Shown here: positions 1 to 6,754 of the stretch, in pieces
Layout of the letters: the number at the start of each line of letters is the position of its first letter
Numbering within the stretch: position 1 is the stretch's first letter
NCBI GenBank assembly: GCA_946403615.1
Contig: CAMJAO010000117.1
Coordinates: forward strand, 1 to 6,794
Reading direction: 5' to 3'
DNA: 6,794 bases
Source of the DNA: an uncultured Prevotellaceae bacterium
GTDB taxonomy: Bacteria; Bacteroidota; Bacteroidia; Bacteroidales; Bacteroidaceae
Notes under the pieces: generated by a model
Told to the model about the DNA's origin: nothing
Databases searched by the model: none
The model's input: only the letters and a program-made list of their open reading frames with translations
Position numbers and translations under genes: made by a program

Positions 1-463
1 CGGAATACTCGTAAATCTCAATGGGGTTGAGGTCGAACTCCATACCGCCATAGGCTGCGCATTGCTTACCGAGGAACATGGAGAACTTGTCGTTCACCTT
101 GACTCCGATACCGGCCACGTCGATGGATGACGAAGGCATATTGTCGATACCGTCGGGAGCGGGCGAGTTGTTTCGGTTCAGACGCTGACGCCAGCGGAAA
201 GAGAAAGTGTCATTGATGTTTCCCTTTGCCTCGATACGAATCTGGCGCATGTTGAACTTGGCATTCTGAAATTCGCCGTCGTTCTCATTCACGTCGAAAC
301 TGTTGTTGAGGTTCAGCAGGAAATGGAAATTGTCCTGCTTCTTCTCTATTTTCGTGACTTTCTCGAACAAGGATTCCTCACCTGCCGAAGCGTCCTTGTC
401 CTGCTGGGCATTGGCTGTCAGTGCCATGCATAGCATCATTCCGAATAATAGCGATTTCTTCAT
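1..463 (-). CDS. Outer-membrane porin, OprO/OprP (phosphate-selective porin) family, N-terminal part
   Basis: This is the first 154 codons of a gene that runs off the left edge. The ATG at 463 gives a typical signal peptide: Lys2-Lys3, a hydrophobic core at residues 5-16, and ANA before Gln20 as the likely cleavage site. A charged, coiled-coil-prone stretch follows (about 31-44, SLFEKVTKIEKKQDN). Next come alternating beta-strand segments such as NMRQIRIEAKGNIND (71-85) and FSFRWRQRLNR (87-97), then the stretch FLGKQCAAYGGMEFDLNP (130-147). I recognise this pattern from Bacteroidota proteins annotated as porin or phosphate-selective porin O/P. By family, it should form an outer-membrane beta-barrel that lets small solutes into the periplasm. 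The phosphate label comes from Pseudomonas homologues and need not apply here. It lies 40 bp after ansB on the same strand, so it is probably the third gene of the dcuB-ansB operon. That suggests asparagine, aspartate or dicarboxylates as cargo, which is inference. No promoter is evident in the 40-bp gap. Confidence 0.85.
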   Translation of the reverse strand, partial: MKKSLLFGMMLCMALTANAQQDKDASAGEESLFEKVTKIEKKQDNFHFLLNLNNSFDVNENDGEFQNAKFNMRQIRIEAKGNINDTFSFRWRQRLNRNNSPAPDGIDNMPSSSIDVAGIGVKVNDKFSMFLGKQCAAYGGMEFDLNPIEIYEYS

Positions 464-503
464 AATCTCTAAACGCTTAATTGTTCACACTTAACTTAAG
501 AAA

Positions 504-1553
504 TCAATACTTCTTAAAGTACTCCTGAATTTGTTTCCAGTCATGGGTCTTCGTCAGGGCAAGCATCAGCAGCACGCGAGCCTTCTGCGGATTGAGCGTG
601 AGGGCTGCCACAAACTGGTATTTCTCGTCATCCACTTCGCCGTTGAGACAGGTGGGACCTGTGGGGCAGCGTGAGGAGCGCACAATATTGATGCCTTTCT
701 GGCGGGCTTTCAGTGCCACGTCGAACACGTCTTTGTAGAAGTTGCCGTCGCCTACGCCTGCCAGTACAATGCCGTCGAAGTTGGCATCAACAAAAGCCTG
801 CATGGGCAGTGGCGAGCAGTTGGCATAGCCATAGACTATACCCACTTTGGGCAGACGGTTGAGGTTGGTGACATCGAACTCGCTGTTCACGGTATGGAGG
901 TTGTCGGTGGTACGGTTGTAGATGGCCTCACCGTTATAGACATAACCGACCGAGCCATAGTTGGCGCTTTGGAAAGTAGCCACATCGGTGGTGTGCATCT
1001 TGATGACATCTTTCGCGTCGAGCAGCAGGTTGTTCATGCAGACCATCACGCCACGTCCTTTAGAAGCGGGGCTGGCAGCGGCAGCCACACCGGCATAGAG
1101 ATTGCCCGGTCCGTCGGCGCTGATGCCTGTCGAGGGACGCATCGAACCTACGAGCACGACCGGCTTGTCGCTTTTCACGGTCAGGTTGAGGAAATATGCG
1201 GTCTCTTCCATGGTGTCGGTTCCGTGAGTGACGACCACACCGTCATAACCCTCTTCGTTGAGCAGTTGATTGATGCGCTTGGAGAGTTTCAGCCATACCT
1301 CGTCGTTCATGTCCTGTGAACCGATGTTCACCAGTTGCTCGCCGCTGATATCGGCTAAATAGAGCATTTGCGGAACGGCGTCGATAAGGGTCTGTACGCC
1401 TACCTGTCCGGCGCTGTAAGCAGAAGAAGTAGCAGATTGGCTGACACCGGCGATGGTGCCGCCCGTGGCGATGATGCGGATTTTGGGTTTTGCAACGATG
1501 TTGACAGAAACCAACAGTGCTAAGAGCACGAAAATGTTACGCATTGTTTTCAT
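504..1553 (-). CDS. ansB: Exported type II L-asparaginase
   Basis: It hydrolyses L-asparagine to L-aspartate and ammonia, probably in the periplasm. The 349 residues match the usual type II precursor (E. coli AnsB has 348). Residues 1-21 form a signal peptide with likely cleavage after Ala21. The first active-site motif ATGGTIAG (29-36) carries nucleophile Thr33, and Tyr46 sits at the same 13-residue spacing as Thr12-Tyr25 in E. coli AnsB. NIGSQDMND (76-84) gives the substrate-binding Ser79-Gln80. The second motif VTHGTDTMEETAYF (108-121) carries Thr112 and Asp113, and DVIKMHTTD (182-190) carries Lys185, completing the catalytic set. No active-site residue is missing. The upstream ATG at 1553 is chosen because it keeps Lys2 and Arg5 before the hydrophobic core; Met4 is a possible alternative. 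It lies between dcuB (42 bp upstream) and the porin (40 bp downstream), all on the minus strand. The product aspartate is a known Dcu substrate, so the pairing is functionally sensible. Asparaginase activity is very likely; glutaminase side activity cannot be judged. Confidence 0.96.
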   Translation of the reverse strand: MKTMRNIFVLLALLVSVNIVAKPKIRIIATGGTIAGVSQSATSSAYSAGQVGVQTLIDAVPQMLYLADISGEQLVNIGSQDMNDEVWLKLSKRINQLLNEEGYDGVVVTHGTDTMEETAYFLNLTVKSDKPVVLVGSMRPSTGISADGPGNLYAGVAAAASPASKGRGVMVCMNNLLLDAKDVIKMHTTDVATFQSANYGSVGYVYNGEAIYNRTTDNLHTVNSEFDVTNLNRLPKVGIVYGYANCSPLPMQAFVDANFDGIVLAGVGDGNFYKDVFDVALKARQKGINIVRSSRCPTGPTCLNGEVDDEKYQFVAALTLNPQKARVLLMLALTKTHDWKQIQEYFKKY

Positions 1554-1554
1554 A

Positions 1555-1583
1555 ATAAAAGGTTTTTTCGTTTATAAAAGGTT
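1555..1583. repeat. Two 10-bp direct repeats in the dcuB-ansB gap
   Basis: ATAAAAGGTT occurs at 1555-1564 and again at 1574-1583, a 19-bp period (AACCTTTTAT in the transcribed sense). The pair fills most of the 42-bp gap before ansB. I see no TAnnTTTG box here, so an internal promoter is not supported. The repeat might affect translation or mRNA processing, or be chance in AT-rich DNA. Confidence 0.5.
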
Positions 1584-1595
1584 GGATTATATTTT

Positions 1596-2951
1596 TTAAT
1601 ATAAAACGGTAATGATTAGATAACCTACGGCGATGGAGACGAAAGTGGTAATAAATCCCGAGAGTTGGAATGAATGGTTGAGCACATACTTTCCAATGCG
1701 GGTTGTGCCCGTCCGGTCGAAGTTGATGGCGGCCACCTCGGTAGGATAGTTGGGGATAAAGAAATAGCCATTGACAGCGGGGAACATGGCCACCAGGGCC
1801 AGCGGGTTGATGCCCAGACCGATGCCCAAAGGATAGAGGGTGCGCACGGTGGCTGCCTGGGAGAATAGCATAATGCTCATGAAGAACAGTGCCACGGCAA
1901 AGAGGAAAGGATACTGGGTGACAATATCGGCAATACCGTTCTTGAAGAACTCCAAATTGCCATTGAAGAATGTATCGCCCATCCAGGCTATACCGAAGAT
2001 GCTCACCATGGCATTCATGCCTGCGCCGAAGATGTTACCCTTCACGGCATCACCGACCTTTGCCTTTCCCACGATAAGGATAAGGGCGGCTATCGACATC
2101 ATCAGAATGTCGATGATGTGCGGCATCGACAACCGCTGTATCTCACCGTCAACCATAAAGGAAGGACGCAGCGAGGGGATACTGCCAAAAAGCACCACGA
2201 GGAACACTCCAAACAGGAAAGCCAAGACAGCCCGTTTGGCGTATTTGTAGGTGTCCGATGATGATTGGTCGGTATTTTCCGCGGTATCAAGAGTCTCGTT
2301 TACGTCAATGAGACCTTCCTTCACGCGACGTTGGTATTCCGGATCATCGACGAGTTCCTTGCCAATGCGGTTCTGCACAAACGAAGCAACCAGAATGGCT
2401 ATGAGCGACGCAGGAATACAGACCAGCAGGATATCTTTCAGTTCGATGCCCTTTCCGCCCAACAGGTCGGCACTGATGACGGCAGCGGTTGCGGCAGACA
2501 TCGGACTGCCTGTGATGCCCAGTGAAGCGGCAATCGTAGCCACGGTCATGGGGCGCTCCGGACGAATCTTGTTCTTCGTCGCTATTTCAGAAATGATGGG
2601 AAGCAACGAATAACTGGTATGCGCGGTTCCGGCGACAAGACAAAAGAGCCAGGTGGTGAGCGGTCCGTAGTAAGTGATGTGATCAGGGTGCTTACGCAGG
2701 AACTTGGCTGCCAGTCCCACCAGATAATCGAGTCCGCCCGCAGCCTGCAGTGCGGCGGTGGCGGTGATGACACTGACAATGATGAGCATCACATCGATGG
2801 GAATATTGCCCGGCTTGAGTCCAAAAACAAAGACAAGGATGAACACGCCCACCATGCCGTAAATACCTAAGCCGATACCGCCCACACGGGCTCCTATGAA
2901 TATCAGCGCCAATACGATGGCCAGTTGGATGAGAATGATTGTGGTTGCCAT
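1596..2951 (-). CDS. dcuB: Anaerobic C4-dicarboxylate antiporter, DcuA/DcuB family
   Basis: This is an inner-membrane carrier. The Dcu family exchanges or takes up fumarate, malate and aspartate against succinate during anaerobic fumarate respiration. The 451 residues match the family (about 430-450) and consist mainly of hydrophobic helices. Family signatures are visible: GTAHTSYSLLP (108-118), NKIRPERPM (127-135), ITGSPMSAA (146-154), and NGYFFIPNYPTE (404-415) near the C-terminus. A polar stretch at about 195-240, rich in Asp, Glu and Ser, is the probable large cytoplasmic loop between the two halves. The ATG at 2951 is immediately followed by the first membrane helix. It is the first gene of the leftward group; asparaginase follows after 42 bp and a porin after that. 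A divergent AraC regulator starts 156 bp away, and a -7 box (2983-2990) lies just upstream. DcuA and DcuB cannot be separated by eye; the symbol follows usual Bacteroidota annotation. Aspartate/succinate exchange is the role best suited to this context, but it is inferred. Confidence 0.93.
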   Translation of the reverse strand: MATTIILIQLAIVLALIFIGARVGGIGLGIYGMVGVFILVFVFGLKPGNIPIDVMLIIVSVITATAALQAAGGLDYLVGLAAKFLRKHPDHITYYGPLTTWLFCLVAGTAHTSYSLLPIISEIATKNKIRPERPMTVATIAASLGITGSPMSAATAAVISADLLGGKGIELKDILLVCIPASLIAILVASFVQNRIGKELVDDPEYQRRVKEGLIDVNETLDTAENTDQSSSDTYKYAKRAVLAFLFGVFLVVLFGSIPSLRPSFMVDGEIQRLSMPHIIDILMMSIAALILIVGKAKVGDAVKGNIFGAGMNAMVSIFGIAWMGDTFFNGNLEFFKNGIADIVTQYPFLFAVALFFMSIMLFSQAATVRTLYPLGIGLGINPLALVAMFPAVNGYFFIPNYPTEVAAINFDRTGTTRIGKYVLNHSFQLSGFITTFVSIAVGYLIITVLY

Positions 2952-2982
2952 AGGTAAAAGGGTATTGATTGTTTGGATGTTG

Positions 2983-3019
2983 CAAAGATAAGGCTACTTT
3001 TCCTTTACTTTTTTACAAA
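2983..3019 (-). promoter_or_regulatory. Candidate promoter of the dcuB-ansB-porin operon
   Basis: Read on the minus strand, TATCTTTG (2990-2983) matches the Bacteroidota -7 consensus TAnnTTTG exactly. The nearest upstream TTTG (3019-3016) is 25 bp away, longer than the usual 19-21 bp, so the -33 element is weak or activator help may be needed. Transcription would start near 2976, leaving a leader of roughly 25 nt before the dcuB ATG. A second, poorer leftward option comes from the palindrome at 3033-3068: TTTG (3068-3065), a 20-bp gap, then GTATTTTG (3044-3037), in which the TA is shifted by one base. Confidence 0.55.
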
Positions 3020-3032
3020 AAGCGACACTAAA

Positions 3033-3064
3033 TTTGCAAAATACCGACCAATATCGTATTTTTG
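3033..3064 (+). promoter_or_regulatory. Promoter of the AraC-family regulator gene
   Basis: TTTG at 3033-3036 and TATTTTTG at 3057-3064 are separated by exactly 20 bp. This fits the Bacteroidota primary sigma-factor consensus (TTTG, 19-21 bp, TAnnTTTG) at every defined position. Transcription should begin about 7 bases after the -7 box, near 3071, giving a leader of about 37 nt before the ATG at 3108. No Shine-Dalgarno motif is visible, as is common in this phylum. Confidence 0.75.
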
Positions 3065-3068
3065 CAAA
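3033..3068. promoter_or_regulatory. 36-bp imperfect palindrome covering the regulator promoter, candidate operator
   Basis: The left arm is TTTGCAAAATACCGA (3033-3047), and the reverse complement of the right arm (3054-3068) is TTTGCAAAAATACGA. They agree at 12 of 15 positions around a 6-bp centre (CCAATA). Both outer ends are the self-complementary octamer TTTGCAAA, with starts 28 bp apart. A related heptamer TTGCAAA recurs at 2980-2986 over the dcuB -7 box. The dyad spans the -33 to -7 elements exactly, so a bound protein would block RNA polymerase. That fits autoregulation by the adjacent regulator, but no binding is shown. Part of the symmetry comes from the promoter elements themselves. 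Confidence 0.5.
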
Positions 3069-3107
3069 TAAATGCAGAAAAACTCCCTCCATAACACCTA
3101 ATTTTTT

Positions 3108-4010
3108 ATGGATTCTGACCGGAAAATCATCTTCATCGACACCTTGGCCGACATGGGACTCGTAAAAGCACATTACGGAGCCCGGGTCGCATGCTGCGCC
3201 ACGCCGGACTCCGTATCGTTCCTGCCGTTATTGATGGAGCCTGGGGTGCCCTTCCTCTCTTGTTTACTGGTCACCAAAGGGGAGATGCATCTCGTCTATG
3301 CACAAAAAGATGTCAAGGTGAAGGCAAACGAACTCTTGCTGGTGCCGCCCCACGCCAAGGTGAATGCCATCACCGTCGATGACGAATACGCCTTGGCGTA
3401 TTTGCTGCTTGACCCGACATATTCCGACAGCATCGAAGGACCGGACAAGGAAGGTGTCTTGGACGGAGAGAAAACGGCGTCCGGAAACATATTCCCAAAA
3501 TTGTATCACCTTGACGAGATGAAGGTACACGAACTGATGGGTATTGCCAAGCAGATAGAGAATGCCATCATGATTCCACATCTATATATGAAAGAAATCA
3601 TGAGGAGCCTCATCTATGTCATCAAGGTATTTGTCGCCGAACTGGACTCTGTTGAGGAAATTGTGCCGCATGACTTCTCTCATAAGGAAAACGTCTTCAA
3701 GATTTTCCTACATTTGGCGGCCACTCATTTTCGCGAATACAGGCATATTGACTATTATGCCGACAGGTTATGCATCACCAACACCTATCTCTCACGCATC
3801 GTGCGAGAGGTATCAGGAAAGACCGTTAACAACCTCCTCACCCAACTGCTTTATGACGAGGCATGCAGGTTGCTTTCCGCCTCGGACACTCCGCTCGGAC
3901 AAATCGCCTTTGACTTACATTTCAATGACCAGTCGGCCTTCTCCAATTTCTTCAAAACCAAAGCATCTATGACCCCCAAGGTTTATAGGGCGATGCATCG
4001 GAATGGTTAA
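3108..4010 (+). CDS. AraC-family transcriptional regulator
   Basis: This 300-residue DNA-binding protein has the usual AraC length and layout. Residues about 20-105 look like the beta-rich, cupin-like sensing domain, including FLSCLLVTKGEMHLVY (49-64) and NELLLVPPHAKV (74-85), the typical arm of AraC N-domains. Residues about 130-190 are the helical linker. The C-terminal double helix-turn-helix occupies about 195-296. The first HTH is DYYADRLCITNTYLSRIVREVSG (215-237 by position), and the second runs from PLGQIAFDLHF (262-272) through SAFSNFFKTKASMTPKVYR (276-294), the classic end signature. Adjacent cysteines at 29-30, plus Cys52 and Cys222, are visible but their meaning is unknown. The ATG at 3108 is the first in-frame start after a strong promoter. 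It diverges from dcuB across 156 bp, so dcuB-ansB-porin is the most likely target, with its own gene. The ligand cannot be read from the sequence; asparagine, aspartate or a C4-dicarboxylate would suit the context. Confidence 0.9.
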   Translation: MDSDRKIIFIDTLADMGLVKAHYGARVACCATPDSVSFLPLLMEPGVPFLSCLLVTKGEMHLVYAQKDVKVKANELLLVPPHAKVNAITVDDEYALAYLLLDPTYSDSIEGPDKEGVLDGEKTASGNIFPKLYHLDEMKVHELMGIAKQIENAIMIPHLYMKEIMRSLIYVIKVFVAELDSVEEIVPHDFSHKENVFKIFLHLAATHFREYRHIDYYADRLCITNTYLSRIVREVSGKTVNNLLTQLLYDEACRLLSASDTPLGQIAFDLHFNDQSAFSNFFKTKASMTPKVYRAMHRNG

Positions 4011-4087
4011 CGGCAATATTGATTCTTCTGCGGTTTTTTATCTCTCCTGTTATCATCGGTTTTTAATACGTTTCATGATATTTTCCG

Positions 4088-4095
4088 CAAAGATA
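4088..4095 (-). promoter_or_regulatory. Orphan leftward -7 box downstream of the regulator
   Basis: On the minus strand this reads TATCTTTG, an exact TAnnTTTG match identical to the dcuB -7 box. It would drive transcription leftward into the 3' end of the regulator gene, that is, antisense. No TTTG lies 19-21 bp upstream, and no leftward gene begins nearby. It may be a chance match or mark a small antisense RNA. Confidence 0.25.
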
Positions 4096-4249
4096 CTAAT
4101 TTATTTATTTTTCCCCATTTTTTTTTGAAACAGATTCAACTCTGACGGCCGGATTGGAAAAAATGTTATTGCATAGTTTTTTATCTTCGCAATAGGATAA
4201 AACACGTTATATTGCCACATTGGATGAAATAATACAAATTTCCGGCTGT

Positions 4250-4285
4250 TTTGATAGGAAAAGAAACACTTTTTTTATACATTTG
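4250..4285 (+). promoter_or_regulatory. Candidate promoter of the patatin gene, nearly leaderless
   Basis: TACATTTG at 4278-4285 matches TAnnTTTG and ends only 5 bases before the ATG at 4291. The nearest TTTG upstream (4250-4253) is 24 bp away, longer than the 19-21 bp norm. If this box is used, transcription starts at or within a few bases of the start codon. The alternative is the variant box at 4182-4189. Confidence 0.5.
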
Positions 4286-4290
4286 CACAC

Positions 4291-6549
4291 ATGAAACGCA
4301 TATTCTACATATTCATGTCGTTGTTTTGCCTTGCACTCACCGCCGCAGGGCAAACACTGACAGAGAACGGACAAACGACAACCAAACCCGACAAGCCCGT
4401 CAAGGTGGCGGTGGTGCTCAGCGGCGGCGGTGCTAAAGGAATGGCACACATCGGCGTGCTGAAGGTTTTGGAACGTGCGGGCATCCCCGTCGACATCATC
4501 ACCGGCACCAGCATGGGCAGCATCATCGGCGGCATGTACGCCTGCGGCCACCGCGCGCACGAGTTGGACTCGTTGGTGAGAGACCAGGACTGGTCGTTTG
4601 TGCTGTCCGACCGTGAAGACCTGAGCCACCAGAGTCTGCGTGAGCGCGAGAAACAAAACACATACGCCTACTCTTCGGGGCTGTCGTTCAGCAAGAAGAG
4701 AAACAGCGAGGGAGGTGGCATTATCCTCGGCAAGAATATCGCCACACTCTTCGATGCCTATACGGCGCCCTATAATGACTCCATCGACTTCAACACACTG
4801 CCCATTCCCTTTGCCTGCGTGGCCACCGATGTGGTCGACTACTCCGAAAAGGTGTATCACAGCGGAGTGCTCAGCCGGGCGATGCGGGCCAGCATGTCGA
4901 TACCCGCCGCCTTTGCGCCCGTGAGAAAAGACAGCATGGTGCTGGTGGACGGCGGACTGGTCAACAATTTCCCCGCCGACGTGGCCAAGGAGATGGGGGC
5001 TACCTATATCATCGGTGTGAGTGTGCAGTCGGAACTCAAAAAAGCCAGCGAACTGAACTCCACGTCGAGCATCCTGCTGCAAATCATCGACCATAACTGC
5101 AAGCGGAAATATGAAGAGAACCTGAAAATCACCGACCTGCTGATCCAGGTCAACACCAAGGGCTATTCGTCGGCCAGTTTCTCAGCCAATGCCGTTGACA
5201 CACTCATCAGAAGGGGCGAAGAGGCCGCCATGGAACATTGGGACGAAATCGTCGCTCTGCGCGACAAACTGGGTATCACGCCGAAAGACACCACCCCGTA
5301 CGTGATTACGCATACGCCGCCGCTGACAAAGACCCGCTATCAAATCAGGGAATTGGAATTCCAGAATATGACGAAAAGCGACGAGTCGTATATCCGCAAG
5401 AAATTCCGTTTGCACCTGGGCGACAGTATCGACATGGACCGTGCCGACAACATCGCCACGGCTATCCGACAAGACACGTACTATCGGTCGGCGAGTTACC
5501 GCATCCAGCACAATCCCGGCGAAGCCTCGGCAAAGGTGTCGTTCATAGCCGGGCCGCGCCGCGGAAAACGGCTCAATATCGGTGTGCGTTTCGACAACGA
5601 AGAGGCGGTGGCCCTGCAAGCCAATGCCGAACTGCCTATTTACACGAAGGTGCCTATGGATATGGAGGCGACCGTGAGGTTGGGCAAGCGGATGATGGCC
5701 CGTGCCGACTGGTCGCTTCACCCGCTCAGTTTCTTCCGCCCCACCCTTTCCTACATCTTCCGCAACAACGACATCGACTTCTACGATTACGGCGACAAGG
5801 CGTACAGCATGAATTACAACCAGCACACCGTGAAACTGACACTGTTCAATTTCAATGTCCGAAATTTCAACATCAGCATCGGTGCCAACTGGGATTATTA
5901 CGATTATCACTCGATGCTGATAGACCGGCAACCGGATCACATTGCCGACGGCACCACAGAAGACAAGGGCTTGGTCAGTTACGAGGGAAAAGTGTGGTAC
6001 GACAGCGAAGATGACTGGCACTTCCCCACCCGTGGCGCACGTTTTTTGGCCAAATACGCATACCATACCGACAATTTCATCACCTTAGACGGTAAGGTCG
6101 GTATCAGAGAGTACAGCGGGATGTGGCGCATGACATTCCCGCTGAATCATAAATTCGCCATCCAGCCGATGTTATACGGCAGACTCGTTTTCACCGACAA
6201 TGTGCCTTTCGTCATCAGTAATGTCATGGGCGGCGAGTGGCATGGGCATTACTTCGAGCAGCAACTGCCGTTCCCGGGGGTGGGCAATCTGCAATTGGCG
6301 TGGGACAAAATGCTGGCATGCCAACTGCAAGCGCAATACAAACCCACGACCAGCCATGTGATTCTCATGCGTTTCGGTGCCGGACAGGATGCCCAGGAAT
6401 TGAAACACATCCTCAAGTCGAAAACGATGCTCGGCGGCTCGCTCAGTTACTATTTCAATACGATGTTCGGTCCAATGGGCGGCTCTATAGGGTATAGCAA
6501 CCTCACCAAGAAATTCTATTATTACATCAACCTCGGTTTCGTGTTCTGA
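4291..6549 (+). CDS. Patatin-like phospholipase with POTRA-like and outer-membrane beta-barrel domains (PlpD/type Vd-like)
   Basis: This 752-residue exported protein is predicted to sit in the outer membrane with a lipid acyl-hydrolase head. Residues 1-20 are a signal peptide (Lys2-Arg3, hydrophobic core, likely cleavage TAAG before Gln21). The patatin domain covers about 36-325. It shows the oxyanion loop SGGGAKG (44-50), the nucleophile elbow GTSMG (72-76) with Ser74, and DGG (220-222) with Asp220, so the Ser-Asp dyad is complete. Residues about 348-425 (YQIRELEFQNM onward) resemble a single POTRA domain. From about 428 to the end there are alternating aromatic beta-strands, an FPTRG motif (578-582) typical of Omp85/BamA-like barrels, and a C-terminal Phe in YYINLGFVF. 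The family exposes or releases a phospholipase at the cell surface, as Pseudomonas PlpD does; the substrate is unknown here. The canonical Omp85 (V/I)RGF loop motif is not obvious; the corresponding stretch may be VMGGEWHGHYF (645-655). The ATG at 4291 is chosen for the signal peptide; Met9 would lose the positive n-region. It appears to be transcribed alone. Confidence 0.93.
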   Translation: MKRIFYIFMSLFCLALTAAGQTLTENGQTTTKPDKPVKVAVVLSGGGAKGMAHIGVLKVLERAGIPVDIITGTSMGSIIGGMYACGHRAHELDSLVRDQDWSFVLSDREDLSHQSLREREKQNTYAYSSGLSFSKKRNSEGGGIILGKNIATLFDAYTAPYNDSIDFNTLPIPFACVATDVVDYSEKVYHSGVLSRAMRASMSIPAAFAPVRKDSMVLVDGGLVNNFPADVAKEMGATYIIGVSVQSELKKASELNSTSSILLQIIDHNCKRKYEENLKITDLLIQVNTKGYSSASFSANAVDTLIRRGEEAAMEHWDEIVALRDKLGITPKDTTPYVITHTPPLTKTRYQIRELEFQNMTKSDESYIRKKFRLHLGDSIDMDRADNIATAIRQDTYYRSASYRIQHNPGEASAKVSFIAGPRRGKRLNIGVRFDNEEAVALQANAELPIYTKVPMDMEATVRLGKRMMARADWSLHPLSFFRPTLSYIFRNNDIDFYDYGDKAYSMNYNQHTVKLTLFNFNVRNFNISIGANWDYYDYHSMLIDRQPDHIADGTTEDKGLVSYEGKVWYDSEDDWHFPTRGARFLAKYAYHTDNFITLDGKVGIREYSGMWRMTFPLNHKFAIQPMLYGRLVFTDNVPFVISNVMGGEWHGHYFEQQLPFPGVGNLQLAWDKMLACQLQAQYKPTTSHVILMRFGAGQDAQELKHILKSKTMLGGSLSYYFNTMFGPMGGSIGYSNLTKKFYYYINLGFVF

Positions 6550-6650
6550 TAAGGAGGAGGCGGGGTGGTTTGTTGTATTTATGTTGCCATGGTTGTTTAC
6601 TAAGACAAACTGTTATTTTCAAAAGACAATACTGACAACTATATACAACA

Positions 6651-6672
6651 AGAACGGCCTGACGACCGTTCT
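6651..6672. repeat. Perfect 7-bp hairpin after the patatin gene
   Basis: AGAACGG (6651-6657) pairs fully with CCGTTCT (6666-6672) around an 8-base loop. It lies about 100 bp after the patatin stop. No T-run follows on the plus strand (CTCCTCCTC), so it is not a standard intrinsic terminator, though it could stabilise the 3' end of the patatin mRNA. Confidence 0.45.
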
Positions 6673-6683
6673 CTCCTCCTCGG

Positions 6684-6725
6684 AAAAATTCAAAATGCCC
6701 GACAATTCTGCCGGACATTTTGAAT
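6684..6725 (-). terminator. Intrinsic terminator for a leftward gene at the right edge
   Basis: ATTCAAAATG (6688-6697) and CATTTTGAAT (6716-6725) form a perfect 10-bp stem. After a C-A mismatch the stem continues with CCG/CGG and, past a second mismatch, CA/TG pairs. On the minus strand the hairpin is followed by TTTTT (6688-6684). On the plus strand GATATGG follows, with no T-run. It therefore fits termination of a minus-strand transcript ending about 30 bp to the right. It may also slow plus-strand readthrough from the patatin gene. Confidence 0.6.
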
Positions 6726-6754
6726 GATATGGAAACGCCTGATAGCAAACTTGA

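Larger units (their letters stand above)
4011..4290. other. AT-rich intergenic region between the regulator and the patatin gene
   Basis: I see no coding sequence in these 280 bases. A T-run at 4034-4039 soon after the regulator stop has no clear stem before it, so I do not call a terminator. An inverted repeat TATTGC (4167-4172) / GCAATA (4189-4194) encloses 16 bases and overlaps a TATCTTCG box (4182-4189), a one-base variant of the -7 consensus that could start a patatin transcript with a leader of about 95 nt. Promoter-like boxes on each strand are listed separately. Confidence 0.5.

Noticed and set aside
894..1319. 141-codon plus-strand frame opposite ansB
   Set aside because: It is antisense to a clear asparaginase, with a composition typical of a shadow frame.
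4011..4080. Intrinsic terminator after the AraC-family gene
   Set aside because: T-runs are present at 4034-4039 and near 4060, but I could not find a convincing GC-containing stem before either.
4207..5094. Long open frame (295 codons) on the minus strand opposite the start of the patatin gene
   Set aside because: It lies antisense to a gene with intact catalytic motifs, is rich in His, Val and Gly as expected from the opposite strand of a GC-rich gene, and resembles no family I know.
5238..6014. 258-codon plus-strand frame inside the patatin gene
   Set aside because: It is an out-of-frame overlap rich in Arg, His and Gln. The patatin frame is continuous and well matched through this region, so no frameshift or nested gene is needed.
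5182..6066. Long open frame (294 codons) on the minus strand opposite the POTRA/barrel part of the patatin gene
   Set aside because: This is another antisense shadow with a biased composition, no promoter and no domain pattern.
6527..6748. 73-codon minus-strand frame overlapping the patatin 3' end
   Set aside because: It runs through both hairpins and the inferred leftward terminator, is low in recognisable features, and overlaps the patatin stop.
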